A DNA stretch of 64,000 bases from Tabrizicola flagellatus (GCF_008271465.1 NZ_VMDU01000003.1:248001-312000); one strand, 5' to 3'; shown: positions 52,283 to 61,911, numbered from the stretch's first letter. The notes: generated from the letters alone by a model not told the origin. Numbers and translations: made by a program.

Positions 52283-52947
52283 ACGAGATGACGACCGATA
52301 CCGCCCATCGCTACTGGAACGCGCGCTGGCAGAAGTCAGAGGCCGGCTCGCCCTGGGCGATCCCCGAGCCCTGGGTGATGGACCATGCCGCCAGCCTGGC
52401 GCCGGGCGCGCGGATCCTCGACCTTGGCGCGGGCATCGGCCGGCATGCGCTGGCGCTGGCCGAGATGGGCCATCAGGTCACCGCGCTGGACGCGGCCGAG
52501 GCTTCGGTCGCGGCCATCGCGGCGGCGGCCTTTGCCAGGGGCCTGGCGATCGAGACGGTCGAGGCCTCGATGACCGATCTGCCTTTCGAGGATGCCACTT
52601 TCGATCATGTCCTTGCCTGGAACGTGATCTATCACGGCGACGAGGGCGTGGTGCGCCGCACACTTTGCGAGGTGGCCCGCGTGACCCGGCCGGGGGGCAC
52701 GTTCCTGGCCACCATGCTGTCGGCCCGCCGCCTGCCGGTGGAGCGCGCCCGCGCGAAGGGCCGCGAGATCAGCCGCAACACCTGGGTCTTCGAGGGCGAG
52801 GGCGACAAGGTGCATCCGCACTACTTCTGCAATGCTCCCGACCTGCTGTCGCTGCTATGGGGCTTCGAGGTCTTCACGCTGTTCGACCGGCCGCATGAAA
52901 AGCCCGGCTCCTGGCACTGGCACCTTCTGGCGGAGCGTCTGGGATGA
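52279..52947 (+). CDS. Class I SAM-dependent methyltransferase in the phosphonate operon
   Basis: 222-residue methyltransferase. ARILDLGAGIGRHALALAEM (about 44-63) is the SAM-binding motif I, VTALDAAEASVAAI motif II and HVLAWNVIYHGDEGVV motif IV. The N-terminal W-N-A-R-W-Q and late GFEVFTLFDRPHEKPGSWHW resemble small-molecule methyltransferases. It overlaps the permease and phnM genes by 4 bases each, so is firmly in the operon. Its substrate is unknown: a phosphonate, phospholipid head group or transported compound are options. Confidence 0.88.
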   Translation: MNEMTTDTAHRYWNARWQKSEAGSPWAIPEPWVMDHAASLAPGARILDLGAGIGRHALALAEMGHQVTALDAAEASVAAIAAAAFARGLAIETVEASMTDLPFEDATFDHVLAWNVIYHGDEGVVRRTLCEVARVTRPGGTFLATMLSARRLPVERARAKGREISRNTWVFEGEGDKVHPHYFCNAPDLLSLLWGFEVFTLFDRPHEKPGSWHWHLLAERLG

Positions 52948-54185
52948 GCGCGGAGCTGATCGAGGGCGCGCGCGTCATCTTCGGGGACCGGGTGGATACG
53001 GCCTCGGTCCGCATCGAGGGCGGGCGGATCACCGGAATCGACGTGGCGCGCGACGGGGCGGCGGTGATCCCGGCGCAGGGGCGGCTTCTGGCGCCGGCCT
53101 TCGTCGATGTGCATGGCGACGCCTTCGAGCGGCAGATCATGCCGCGCCCGGGTGTCATGGTCGATGTCGAGACCGCGCTTCTGGAGACCGACCGGCAACT
53201 GGCCGCGAACGGGATCGCCACGGCCTATCATGCGCTGACGCTGAGCTGGGAGCCGGGCCTGCGCAGCGTGGATACCGGCTGGCAGGTCGTCCGCGCGCTG
53301 GAGGCGCTGCGGGGGCGGCTGACGGCCGACAACCGCCTGCAACTGCGCTGGGAGACCTTCTGCGCCGAGGCCGAACCGCTGATCGCGCATGTCCTTTCCG
53401 GCCCGGACCGCCCGGCGCTGGCCTTCAACGATCACACCACCTCGGCGCTGCTGCACCCCGAGATCGCGGTGCACGACCGGCCCTTCGACCATGTCGAGGA
53501 CTATCCGGTGACGGACATCACCACCGAGGCCTTCCTGCACAAGATGGGGGAACGGGCCAAGCGGTCGCAGATGACCACGGGCGATTTCGTGGGGCTGATC
53601 GCCCGGGTCTGGGCGCGGCGGGCCGAGGTGCCGGCGGACATCGCGCGGCTGGCGGCGCTGGCGAAAAGGCACGGCGCGCCGATGCTGAGCCATGACGACA
53701 GCCAGGTGGAAACCCGCGACTGGTATCGCGCGCTGGGTGCGAAGGTGGCCGAGTTCCCGATGCACGAACGGGTGTTCCATGCCGCGCGGGCGGCGGGCGA
53801 CCCGATCGTCCTCGGCGCGCCGAACGCGATGCGCGGGGGCAGCCACCTGGGCAGCCCCGGCGCGGCCGAGATGATCGCGCGGGGGCTCTGCGACATCCTG
53901 GCCTCGGACTACTATTACCCGGCCATGCTGGGCGCGGTCGCGCGGCTTCATGCCGACCGCGTGGCGCCGCTGCCGGCGCTCTGGCGGCTGGTCTCGACCA
54001 ACCCCGCCGCCGCGATGGGCCTTGCCGATCGGGGGCGCATCGCACCCGGTCTGCGCGCCGACCTCGTGCTGATCGACTGGCCCGAGGGGCATGCGCCCGC
54101 CCCCCTGCGCACCTGGGTGGCTGGGCGGGCAGGCTATTCCGCGCTTGCCCCCCAATCCGTCCGCCATCCCGAACCTGCCTTCTGA
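52944..54185 (+). CDS. phnM: Phosphonate metabolism protein PhnM
   Basis: 413-residue amidohydrolase, alpha-D-ribose 1-methylphosphonate 5-triphosphate diphosphatase of the C-P lyase pathway. Metal ligands in FVDVHGDAFE (H-G-D type), HDDSQVET and VLGAPNAMRGGSHLG; ALCDILASDYYYPAMLGAV-like end present. It is separated from the other phn genes by an acyltransferase and is placed behind the first transporter. Overlaps the methyltransferase gene by 4 bases. Confidence 0.92.
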   Translation: MSAELIEGARVIFGDRVDTASVRIEGGRITGIDVARDGAAVIPAQGRLLAPAFVDVHGDAFERQIMPRPGVMVDVETALLETDRQLAANGIATAYHALTLSWEPGLRSVDTGWQVVRALEALRGRLTADNRLQLRWETFCAEAEPLIAHVLSGPDRPALAFNDHTTSALLHPEIAVHDRPFDHVEDYPVTDITTEAFLHKMGERAKRSQMTTGDFVGLIARVWARRAEVPADIARLAALAKRHGAPMLSHDDSQVETRDWYRALGAKVAEFPMHERVFHAARAAGDPIVLGAPNAMRGGSHLGSPGAAEMIARGLCDILASDYYYPAMLGAVARLHADRVAPLPALWRLVSTNPAAAMGLADRGRIAPGLRADLVLIDWPEGHAPAPLRTWVAGRAGYSALAPQSVRHPEPAF

Positions 54186-54216
54186 CCCGACAAGACCGCT
54201 GCCCGGAGATGACCCG

Positions 54217-55146
54217 ATGCTGACAGACCTCCTGCCCGTGACAGCCGAACCCGCCCCGTTCTTCGCCGAGACCCCGGCCGACACGGTGCGGTTCACCTAT
54301 TCGCATCCCGGCCAGTCGGCCTTTCGCCGCGGGCTGATCCGAACGGTCGAGCGGGTTTCCGGCCAGCCGAAGCTGGAGCGGCTCTATCTGGACTGGGCGC
54401 GGTCGGGCAAGCGGCCGGGGGAAAGCGTGTTCGACGCGGCGCTGCGCCAGCTGCGCGTCGCGGTGCGAGTCCATGCCGACGAGGCCGAGCAGGAACGCAT
54501 CCGCCCCGAGGGCGGGCTGCTTCTGGTGGCGAACCACCCGTTCGGGGTGCTGGACGGGCTGGCGCTGGGCTGGCTGGGGATGCGGCTGCGCGGCAATGTG
54601 CGGATCCTGACCAACAGCCTCTTGTGCCGGGTGCCGGAAGTGGACCCGCACCTGTTGCCGGTGGACTTCTCGGGCACGCCCGAGGCGCGGCGGCTGACGG
54701 CCGAGACCCGGCGCAAGGCGGCGCAACTCTTGTCCGAGGGCAAGGTCGTCGCGGTCTTTCCCGGCGGCGGAGTCGCGACGGCGAACCGGCCGCTGCGCGG
54801 GCATGCGGTCGATTCGCCCTGGCATCCCTTCGTCGGGCGCCTGGCGACCCTGCCGGGGGTTACCACCCTGCCGGTTCATGTCGCCGGGCAGAACTCGCGC
54901 CTGTTCCAGATCGCCAGCCACACCTCCTATCCCCTGCGCGTGGCGCTGATCTTCCACGAGACCCGCCGCCGCATGGGCCGCCCGGTCGATCTGACGCTCG
55001 GCGCGCCGATCACGCCCGAGATGCTGGCGCAGATCCCGCGCGACGAGGTCGCGGCCACCCTGCGCCGGCGCTGCATGGCGCTGGCCGGCCCCGCCATCCC
55101 CGACCCGGACGAGACCTTCGTCTGGCCCGCGCATGTCCGCTGGTAG
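54217..55146 (+). CDS. Lysophospholipid acyltransferase family protein
   Basis: 309-residue acyltransferase of the PlsC/OlsA/hemolysin class. Catalytic block VANHPFGVLDGLALGWLG (H-x4-D) and FPGGGVATANRP are visible. It lies 31 bases behind phnM, with a GGAG ribosome site before the ATG at 54217. In Rhodobacteraceae, phosphate shortage changes membrane lipids, so a role in phosphorus-saving lipid synthesis (for example ornithine-type lipids) is an inference. The position inside the phosphonate region argues for joint control. Confidence 0.88.
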   Translation: MLTDLLPVTAEPAPFFAETPADTVRFTYSHPGQSAFRRGLIRTVERVSGQPKLERLYLDWARSGKRPGESVFDAALRQLRVAVRVHADEAEQERIRPEGGLLLVANHPFGVLDGLALGWLGMRLRGNVRILTNSLLCRVPEVDPHLLPVDFSGTPEARRLTAETRRKAAQLLSEGKVVAVFPGGGVATANRPLRGHAVDSPWHPFVGRLATLPGVTTLPVHVAGQNSRLFQIASHTSYPLRVALIFHETRRRMGRPVDLTLGAPITPEMLAQIPRDEVAATLRRRCMALAGPAIPDPDETFVWPAHVRW

Positions 55147-55166
55147 GCCAGCCGACCCTAGGGGAT

Positions 55167-55206
55167 CCGTTACAGAAGCTTCATCCCGGCTTTCGCCATC
55201 TGTCAC
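55167..55206 (+). promoter_or_regulatory. Pho-box-like repeats before phnC
   Basis: CCGTTAC, GCTTCAT, GCTTTCG and CTGTCAC begin exactly 11 bases apart (55167, 55178, 55189, 55200), the period of PhoB repeats. Only the last is a strong match to CTGTCAT. About 45 bases ahead of phnC. Confidence 0.4.
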
Positions 55207-55250
55207 ATTCGCCCGTTAGGACCCGGATCGTAACGAACGGGGGATGACCG

Positions 55251-56069
<819 letters not shown>

Positions 56070-56106
56070 CCACCGGCCCGCAGGGCCACAACCCCATGGA
56101 GCCCCC

Positions 56107-57003
56107 ATGCAAAAGCTGCTGACTGCAACCGCTCTGACTGCCGTGCTGGCCTCTTCGGCCTTCGCGCAGGAGATCAAGGAATTCAACATCGGCATCCTCG
56201 GCGGCGAGAACGCCCAGGACCGCCTGGCCTCGACCGAGTGCCTGCGCGTCAAGACCGAGGAACTGCTCGGCGTTCCGGTGAAGCTGTTCACCCCGGCCGA
56301 CTATGACGGCGTGATCCAGGGCCTCCTGGGCGGCACGCTGGACTTCGCCTGGCTCGGGCCGTCAGCCTACGCCAAGGTCTATCTGACCAACCCCGAAGCC
56401 GTGGACGTCATCCTGACCAAGCAGAACACCGACGGCTCGATCGGATACTACTCGATCGGCTTCGCGCGCGTGGACAGCGGCATCAAGTCGATGGACGACG
56501 CCAAGGGCAAGATCTTCGCCTTCGCCGACCCGAACTCGGCCTCGGGCTATCTGATCCCCGGCGCGGAGCTGACCGAGAAATACGGCAAGCTCGAAGACTA
56601 CTTCGGCGAGGTGAAGATGTCGGGCGGCCATGAGCAGACCATCGTCGGCGTGGCCAACGGCGACTTCGACGCCGGCGTGACCTGGGCCGACGGTCTGGGC
56701 AACTGGGAAGACGGCTACAACTCGGGCGCGCTGCGCAAGGCCTCTGATGCGGGTCTGGTGGACATGTCCACGATCCAGGAGATCTGGCGCTCGAAGCTGA
56801 TCCCGGAAGGCCCGATGGTCGTGCGCAAGGCGCTGCCGCAGGACGTGAAGGACAAGGTCTATGCCATGCTGGACACGATGTGGCAGGACGACCCCGAGTG
56901 CGCCTACAACGTCGCTGCGGGCGAGGCCAAGGACTTCGTGCCGGTGAAGCACGAGGACTATCTGGGCATCATCGCCGCCCGCAAGATGCAGGAAGGCATG
57001 TAA
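56107..57003 (+). CDS. phnD: Phosphonate-binding periplasmic protein
   Basis: 298-residue binding protein with a signal peptide (MQKLLTATALTAVLASSAFA, cleavage before QEIKE). FNIGILGGENAQDRLASTEC, YDGVIQGLLGGTLDFAWLGP and FADPNSASGYLIPG are PhnD signatures. It has the usual phosphonate-type binding fold. A strong hairpin and T-rich tail follow the gene (57016-57056). Confidence 0.95.
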   Translation: MQKLLTATALTAVLASSAFAQEIKEFNIGILGGENAQDRLASTECLRVKTEELLGVPVKLFTPADYDGVIQGLLGGTLDFAWLGPSAYAKVYLTNPEAVDVILTKQNTDGSIGYYSIGFARVDSGIKSMDDAKGKIFAFADPNSASGYLIPGAELTEKYGKLEDYFGEVKMSGGHEQTIVGVANGDFDAGVTWADGLGNWEDGYNSGALRKASDAGLVDMSTIQEIWRSKLIPEGPMVVRKALPQDVKDKVYAMLDTMWQDDPECAYNVAAGEAKDFVPVKHEDYLGIIAARKMQEGM

Positions 57004-57015
57004 GCCACACCCTCG

Positions 57016-57056
57016 CCGGACCCCGCCGCTCCCCGGGGTCCGGCTTTTCCTTTTCC
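57016..57056 (+). terminator. Hairpin with T-rich tail between phnD and phnE
   Basis: CCGGACCCCG and CGGGGTCCGG pair perfectly around eight bases, followed by CTTTTCCTTTTCC. Looks like a partial intrinsic terminator that would give less permease than binding protein. Confidence 0.65.
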
Positions 57057-57066
57057 GGATGATCCC

Positions 57067-57945
57067 ATGGTCGATGTCGCCTTCGGTCCCGAGCCGGGCC
57101 AACGCCCGAACCTTGCCAACCCGCGCGAGGCCTATCTGGACATGGTCCGCCGCAAGCGGATGTATGGCGGCATCCTGCTGGTCATCTTCGTGGCGCTCAT
57201 GGCCTCGGGCTGGATGCTGGCCGACCACCGCAACGCGGGCGGGTTCTGGAACGGGCTGCACCAGGTGCTGGACTTTCCGTCCGAGGTCCTGTCCGAAGCC
57301 TGGGAAAAGCGCGCGAACCTGCCGGGCATCTTCTGGGATCACATCCCTGCGCTGATCGAGACGGTGAACATCGCCGCCGTCGCCACTCTGGTCGGCGCGC
57401 TGGCGGCCATGGGCCTGTCCTTGCTGGCGACGCGGGGCCTTGCGCGCTGGCCGCGGCTGATCCCGGTCTTTCGCCGCACCATGGACGCGCTGCGCGCGAT
57501 CCCCGAGATCGTCATCGCGCTGGTCCTGATCTTCATTCTCGGCGGCGGCCCGGTGCCGGCCGTCATCGCCATCGCGCTGCACACGGGCGGCGCGCTGGGC
57601 AAGCTGTTCTCGGAAGTCGCCGAAAACGCCGACTTGAAACCGGTCGAGGGCCTGGCCTCGGTCGGGGCCAACTGGTCGCAGCGGATGTGGCTGGGCGTGA
57701 TCCCGCAGGTCGCGCCGAACTGGCTGAGCTATGCGCTTCTCCGCTTCGAGATCAACGTGCGCGCCTCGGCGATCCTCGGCTTCGTGGGCGAGGGCGGCAT
57801 CGGCCATGACCTGAAGCTGGCGATGCAGTGGGGCCAGGGCCGCTATGACGAGGTCGTGGCGATATTCCTGCTGTTGTTCCTGACCATTGTGGTGATCGAC
57901 CAGCTGTCCGACCACTACCGGCACAAGCTGGTGAAGGGGCATTGA
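57067..57945 (+). CDS. phnE: Phosphonate ABC transporter permease PhnE1
   Basis: 292-residue permease with about six helices (RMYGGILLVIFVALMASGWM is the first) and the coupling block ALRAIPEIVIALVLIFILGG, then ASAILGFVGEGGIGHDL. Starts 63 bases after phnD. It works with the second permease PhnE2. Strong family match. Confidence 0.94.
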   Translation: MVDVAFGPEPGQRPNLANPREAYLDMVRRKRMYGGILLVIFVALMASGWMLADHRNAGGFWNGLHQVLDFPSEVLSEAWEKRANLPGIFWDHIPALIETVNIAAVATLVGALAAMGLSLLATRGLARWPRLIPVFRRTMDALRAIPEIVIALVLIFILGGGPVPAVIAIALHTGGALGKLFSEVAENADLKPVEGLASVGANWSQRMWLGVIPQVAPNWLSYALLRFEINVRASAILGFVGEGGIGHDLKLAMQWGQGRYDEVVAIFLLLFLTIVVIDQLSDHYRHKLVKGH

Positions 57946-57989
57946 CCGATGCAGTCCTGCCCCTCCAGAGCCCGCCATCCGGCAGGCGC

Positions 57990-58108
57990 TCCCCACCCCC
58001 ATCCCCTCCCCACGCGGGGGGAGGGGCGCCGCCCGGCCCATCCCCGGCCCTTCCTTCGCCATCCCGCGCCTCCCTCCCCCTGCTTTGGGGAGGGATGGGG
58101 TGGGGGGG
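57990..58108. repeat. GC-rich C/G palindrome, composite pair between phnE1 and phnE2
   Basis: Left unit CCCCACCCCCATCCCCTCCC then GCGGGGGGAGGGGCG; right unit CCTCCCTCCCCCTGC then GGGGAGGGATGGGGTGGG. Outer arms are complementary, so the whole is one long hairpin of about 119 bases. It fills most of the 185-base gap and includes no gene. Confidence 0.72.
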
Positions 58109-58130
58109 CCGCCAGCCCGGAGCATGACGC

Positions 58131-59459
58131 ATGACCGATGCCACCCTTGCCGGCCCCGCGCTGGCCGAGACCGTGACCCGCGCCTTCGACCGCAAGCGGC
58201 GGCTCGCATTTGCCATTCCGGCCGCGATCCTTGCCTACCTGATCTATGCCGCGATCAGCTTCGACATTGCGAGCCTGATGGCCCGCGCGCGCTTCGACAA
58301 TGCGGCGATCCTTCTGTCGGACTTCTGGTCGCACAAGACCCATGTCACCCGCGACAACCGCACCGGCAAGCTGACCGTCGCCATAGAGGGCGAGGCCAAG
58401 GGCACCTATCCCGAGGGCCGTCTGCCCGACTGGATCAGCACCAGCGGCGACACGACGACGATCGACCTGGGTCAGGGCAACATCGTCACCTATGACGCCG
58501 ACGGCGCGCGCTTTGTGGTGCCCGGCTATGGCACCATCGACATCCGCGAGGAGGGGGGCCGACCCGTCCTCACCGCGCCCGAGCCGATCCCCGACTGGAT
58601 CAGCGTCGGCGAGAACCGCATCGGCGTCACCACGCCGGCGGGCCGGTTCAACTATACCCGCTCCAAGGTCGAGACCTTCAAGTACGAGCCGGGCTGGGAG
58701 CTGTGGTTCTTCACCCTCGACAGCCCGCTTTACGGCAAGTCCTTCGGCGAGCTGGCGGCCTTGGCCGTGTCGGGCGAAAGGCTGGACCCTGCGCGGTCGA
58801 ACCTGGCGCTGATGGCGTCGGAGTTCTGGACCAACAAGATGTGGCGCCACGGCGATGTGGCTTGGGCGATCTTCGAGACGATCCTGATGGCATTCCTCGG
58901 CACGATTACGGCCGCGCTCATCGCCCTGCCGCTGTCCTTCCTGGCCGCGCGCAACTTCATGTCCCTCGGCCCCCTGCGCTTTGCCGCGCGCCGGGTGTTC
59001 GACTTCGTGCGCGGGGTGGACGGGCTGATCTGGACCATCGTGTTGAGCCGCGCCTTCGGCCCGGGGCCGATGACCGGGGCCATCGCCATCGCGCTGACCG
59101 ACTCGGGCAGTTTCGGCAAGATGTTCTCGGAGGCGCTGGAAAACATCGACGAGAAGCAGGTCGAGGGCGTGCGTTCGACCGGGGCGAACGCGGTCCAGCG
59201 GGCGCGGTTCGGGGTGATCCCGCAGATCATGCCGGTGTTCCTGGCGCAGGTGCTGTACTACCTGGAATCGAACACCCGCAGCGCCACCGTGATCGGCGCC
59301 ATCGTCGGCGGCGGGATCGGGCTTCTGCTGACCCAGGCGATCGTCACCCAGAAGGACTGGGAGGAAGTCGCCTATTACATGGTCCTGATCGTGCTGATGG
59401 TCATGCTGATGGACAGCCTGTCGGGCTGGCTGCGGCGCAAGCTGATCAAGGGCGAATAG
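58131..59459 (+). CDS. Phosphonate ABC transporter permease PhnE2
   Basis: 442-residue permease, much longer than PhnE1. After the first helix (about 22-42) there is a soluble part of about 190 residues (about 50-240, with three similar blocks containing D-W-I-S) facing the periplasm, then about five helices with the coupling block VRSTGANAVQRARFGVIP and TRSATVIGAIVGGGIG. Long PhnE forms occur in rhizobia and Rhodobacteraceae. Starts 23 bases after the composite palindrome. Confidence 0.92.
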   Translation: MTDATLAGPALAETVTRAFDRKRRLAFAIPAAILAYLIYAAISFDIASLMARARFDNAAILLSDFWSHKTHVTRDNRTGKLTVAIEGEAKGTYPEGRLPDWISTSGDTTTIDLGQGNIVTYDADGARFVVPGYGTIDIREEGGRPVLTAPEPIPDWISVGENRIGVTTPAGRFNYTRSKVETFKYEPGWELWFFTLDSPLYGKSFGELAALAVSGERLDPARSNLALMASEFWTNKMWRHGDVAWAIFETILMAFLGTITAALIALPLSFLAARNFMSLGPLRFAARRVFDFVRGVDGLIWTIVLSRAFGPGPMTGAIAIALTDSGSFGKMFSEALENIDEKQVEGVRSTGANAVQRARFGVIPQIMPVFLAQVLYYLESNTRSATVIGAIVGGGIGLLLTQAIVTQKDWEEVAYYMVLIVLMVMLMDSLSGWLRRKLIKGE

Positions 59460-59466
59460 GCCGGTC

Positions 59467-60084
59467 ATGCCGAAACTCTCGGCCGAGAGGCCCTTCGTCC
59501 ATCCCGGCTGCCAGATCGTCAACTCGACCTTCGGCGCCTTCTGTGAGGTCGGCGAAGGAAGCCGCGTGCTCAACTCGGACTTCGGCGATTACGCCTATTG
59601 CGACCGGATGGCGGACATCGCCAACACCACGGTCGGCCGCTTTGCCAACATCGCCGCGATGACGCGGATCGGGCCGACCGACCATCCTTACACTCACGCT
59701 GCGCAGCATCATTTCCTCTACCGCTCCAGCTATTACTGGGACGATGCCGAGGACGATGCGGCGTTCTTTGCCGCCCGCGCCGCGCGGCGCATCGTGCTGG
59801 GGGCGGATTGCTGGATCGGCCATGGCGCGATCGTCAAGCCCGAGGTGACGCTGGGCATCGGGGCCGTGGTAGCAGCCGGAGCCGTGGTGACGAAGGACGT
59901 GGACCCCTTCATGATCGTCGCGGGCTGCCCGGCCCGGCCGCTCCGTAGCCGATTCCCGCAAGCCGTGATCGACCGGCTTCTGGCGCTGGCCTGGTGGGAC
60001 TGGAGCCACGACCGCCTGCGCGCCGCGCTGATGGATTTCCGAGCGCTGAAGGCCGAGGCGTTCCTGGAGAAGTATCAGGGCTGA
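59467..60084 (+). CDS. Phosphonate-cluster hexapeptide-repeat acetyltransferase
   Basis: 205-residue left-handed beta-helix acyltransferase of the phosphonate-metabolism group (TIGR03308 type). FVHPGCQIVNSTFGAFCEVG begins the hexapeptide coils; HGAIVKPEVTLGIGAVVAAG and VTKDVDPFMIVAGCPA are late coils. It probably acylates a phosphonate to allow uptake or breakdown, as PhnO does, but its substrate is unproved. Ends 10 bases inside the convergent phnF. Confidence 0.9.
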   Translation: MPKLSAERPFVHPGCQIVNSTFGAFCEVGEGSRVLNSDFGDYAYCDRMADIANTTVGRFANIAAMTRIGPTDHPYTHAAQHHFLYRSSYYWDDAEDDAAFFAARAARRIVLGADCWIGHGAIVKPEVTLGIGAVVAAGAVVTKDVDPFMIVAGCPARPLRSRFPQAVIDRLLALAWWDWSHDRLRAALMDFRALKAEAFLEKYQG

Positions 60085-60785
60085 TCGGCCACCGTTAGCG
60101 TCACCCGTTCGCCCGCGAACCAGGTCGTCCCGTGTTCCACCGGCCGCCCGGAGGGATCGACGTTGAGCGCGACCGTCCGCAGGACCGGCGCGCCGGGCCG
60201 CACCGAGAGCGCGACCGCCAGCACCGGATCGGCCAGTTGTGCGGTGATCCGCGTCTCGGAACGGGTGTAGTCGGTCAGCCCGAGCGCAGCCAGCGCGCGG
60301 GTGATTGACTGCGTCTCGCGCAGGGCGGCGGGCAGGCCGGGGAAGGGTGCGGCGGGAAAGATCGAGCGGAAGGCCGCGACCGGCTGGCCATCGGCCAGCG
60401 AGACACCCTCGACCACATGCACCGGCTCGCCCGGTTTCAGGCGCAGCGCCCGCGCTTCCCCGGCGTCGGAGGGGCGGGTCTCGACCCGACTGATCCGGCG
60501 CGAGGGCGTCTGGCCGGCGGCCAGCACGTTCTGGTGAAACCGCACGCGACGGCCCAGCGGATAGTCGGTCGGGCGCTGTGCGACGAAGACCCCGGCCCCG
60601 CGGCGGGAGTGGACCAGCCCGGCCTCGGCCAGCGATGACAAGGCATGGCGGACCGTGTGGCGGTTTACGCCGAAGCGAGTGGAAAGGGCCGCCTCGGTTG
60701 GCAGCCGGTCGCCGGGCCGGTAGTGACCCGCGCCGATCTCGTCCCGCAGGGTGGCGGCAATGGCCGACCAGATCGCGTCTTTCAT
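60075..60785 (-). CDS. phnF: Phosphonate operon repressor PhnF
   Basis: 236-residue GntR-family (HutC subfamily) regulator. N-terminal winged helix (PTEAALSTRFGVNRHTVRHA, about 28-47), then a UTRA ligand domain. Divergent from phnG across 116 bases that hold its likely operator (60858-60877). It probably represses phnGHIJ... and is itself next to its target. Confidence 0.93.
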   Translation of the reverse strand: MKDAIWSAIAATLRDEIGAGHYRPGDRLPTEAALSTRFGVNRHTVRHALSSLAEAGLVHSRRGAGVFVAQRPTDYPLGRRVRFHQNVLAAGQTPSRRISRVETRPSDAGEARALRLKPGEPVHVVEGVSLADGQPVAAFRSIFPAAPFPGLPAALRETQSITRALAALGLTDYTRSETRITAQLADPVLAVALSVRPGAPVLRTVALNVDPSGRPVEHGTTWFAGERVTLTVADQP

Positions 60786-60792
60786 CGGGGCC

Positions 60793-60810
60793 CCGTCACG
60801 AAAACTTCAC
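60793..60810 (+). promoter_or_regulatory. Pho-box-like pair before phnG
   Basis: CCGTCAC (60793-60799) and ACTTCAC (60804-60810) are 11 bases apart, matching PhoB repeat spacing. They lie just upstream of TTGGCC (60821-60826) and TAAGAT (60844-60849), a 17-base-spaced promoter for phnG. Confidence 0.5.
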
Positions 60811-60820
60811 AACTCTCCGG

Positions 60821-60849
60821 TTGGCCTTGGCGCCCCGGTGGTGTAAGAT
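60821..60849 (+). promoter_or_regulatory. phnG promoter
   Basis: TTGGCC, 17 bases, TAAGAT: the normal spacing of a sigma-70-type promoter, with start expected near 60856. The operator follows immediately. Confidence 0.55.
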
Positions 60850-60857
60850 TTGTATAG

Positions 60858-60892
60858 TTGTCTAGACGGATAGACAAGTCAATTCAGTTGTC
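60858..60892. promoter_or_regulatory. PhnF operator with repeated half-sites
   Basis: TTGTCTA-GACGGA-TAGACAA (60858-60877) and a further TTGTC (60888-60892). The three half-sites TTGTC, GACAA, TTGTC begin 15 bases apart in alternating orientation. It contains the 8-base palindrome GTCTAGAC and matches the GT-x-TA-x-AC pattern of HutC-type regulators. Confidence 0.68.
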
Positions 60893-60901
60893 GAGGTTGC
60901 C

Positions 60902-61345
60902 ATGCCCGCACCGGATGCCGAGGCCCGCAAGGCCTGGATCGCCACGCTTGCCAAGGCTCCGCCCGCGCGGCTGGCCGACCTGATGCCGGAGCTTCCGCCG
61001 CATGATCTTCTGCGCGCGCCCGAGGTCGGCGCGGTGATGGTGCGCGGGCGGACCGGGGGCACGGGGGCGGCCTTCAATCTTGGCGAGATGACGGTGACGC
61101 GCTGTTCGGTGCGGCTTGCCGACGGGCCGGTGGGCCATGCCTGGGTGCAGGGCCGCGACAAGGCCCATGCCCGCCGCGCCGCGGTGATCGACGCGCTGAT
61201 GCAGACCGAGGCCGCGCCGGACCTGTCGGCCCGCATCCTCGCCCCCCTCCGGGCCGAGGCCGAGGCCCACCGCGCCGCCCGCGCCGCGAAGGCCGCCGGG
61301 ACGAAGGTCGAATTCTTCACCATGGTCAGGGGAGAGGATCAATGA
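60902..61345 (+). CDS. phnG: C-P lyase subunit PhnG
   Basis: 147-residue subunit of the core C-P lyase complex PhnGHIJ, needed to attach the phosphonate to ATP-derived ribose. RKAWIATLAKAPPARLADLM and FNLGEMTVTRCSVRLADG (with a conserved metal- or nucleotide-binding block) are typical. Overlaps phnH by 4 bases. First gene of the phnGHIJ run. Confidence 0.95.
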   Translation: MPAPDAEARKAWIATLAKAPPARLADLMPELPPHDLLRAPEVGAVMVRGRTGGTGAAFNLGEMTVTRCSVRLADGPVGHAWVQGRDKAHARRAAVIDALMQTEAAPDLSARILAPLRAEAEAHRAARAAKAAGTKVEFFTMVRGEDQ

Positions 61346-61911
61346 CGGCCCATGCGCTGCAAGGCGGCTTTGCCGAAGCCCCGGTGCAATCCGCCCGCGC
61401 CTTCCGCGAGATCCTCGAGGCCATGGCGCGCCCCGGCACGATCCGCCGGGTCGCGGGGGCGGAACCGCCGGCGCCCCTGTCGGTCGCGGCGGGAGTGGCG
61501 CTCCTGACGCTCTGTGATCCGACAACCGGGCTGCATCTGGCGGGCGGCGCAGACTGCCCCATGGTGCGCGACTGGGTGGCCTTCCACATCGGCGCGCCGC
61601 TGGTCGCGGCCGACGTGGCGGATTTCGCCGTCGGCTCCTGGGAGGCCTTGCAGCCCGTCAGCCGCTTTCGCATCGGCCAGCCCGATTATCCTGACCGTTC
61701 GGCCACGCTGATCGTCGAGAGCGAGCGGCTGGTCAACCACGGCCCGGCGCTGACCGGCCCGGGGATCGAGACCGCGACCTGGCTGAACCTGCCCGAGACG
61801 GCGGCCTTCCGCGCCAACCGGGCGCTGTTTCCCCTGGGCTTCGACTGCCTGTTCACCGCCGGCGACCGGATCGCCGGCCTGCCCCGGTCCACCCGCGTGG
61901 AGAAGATCTGA
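61342..61911 (+). CDS. phnH: C-P lyase subunit PhnH
   Basis: 189-residue subunit of the C-P lyase core complex, structurally like an inactive PLP-dependent enzyme. MTAHALQGGFAEAPVQSARA, FREILEAMARPGTIRRVA and the later FRANRALFPLGFDCLF are family features. Its stop shares a base with the start of phnI. Confidence 0.95.
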   Translation: MTAHALQGGFAEAPVQSARAFREILEAMARPGTIRRVAGAEPPAPLSVAAGVALLTLCDPTTGLHLAGGADCPMVRDWVAFHIGAPLVAADVADFAVGSWEALQPVSRFRIGQPDYPDRSATLIVESERLVNHGPALTGPGIETATWLNLPETAAFRANRALFPLGFDCLFTAGDRIAGLPRSTRVEKI

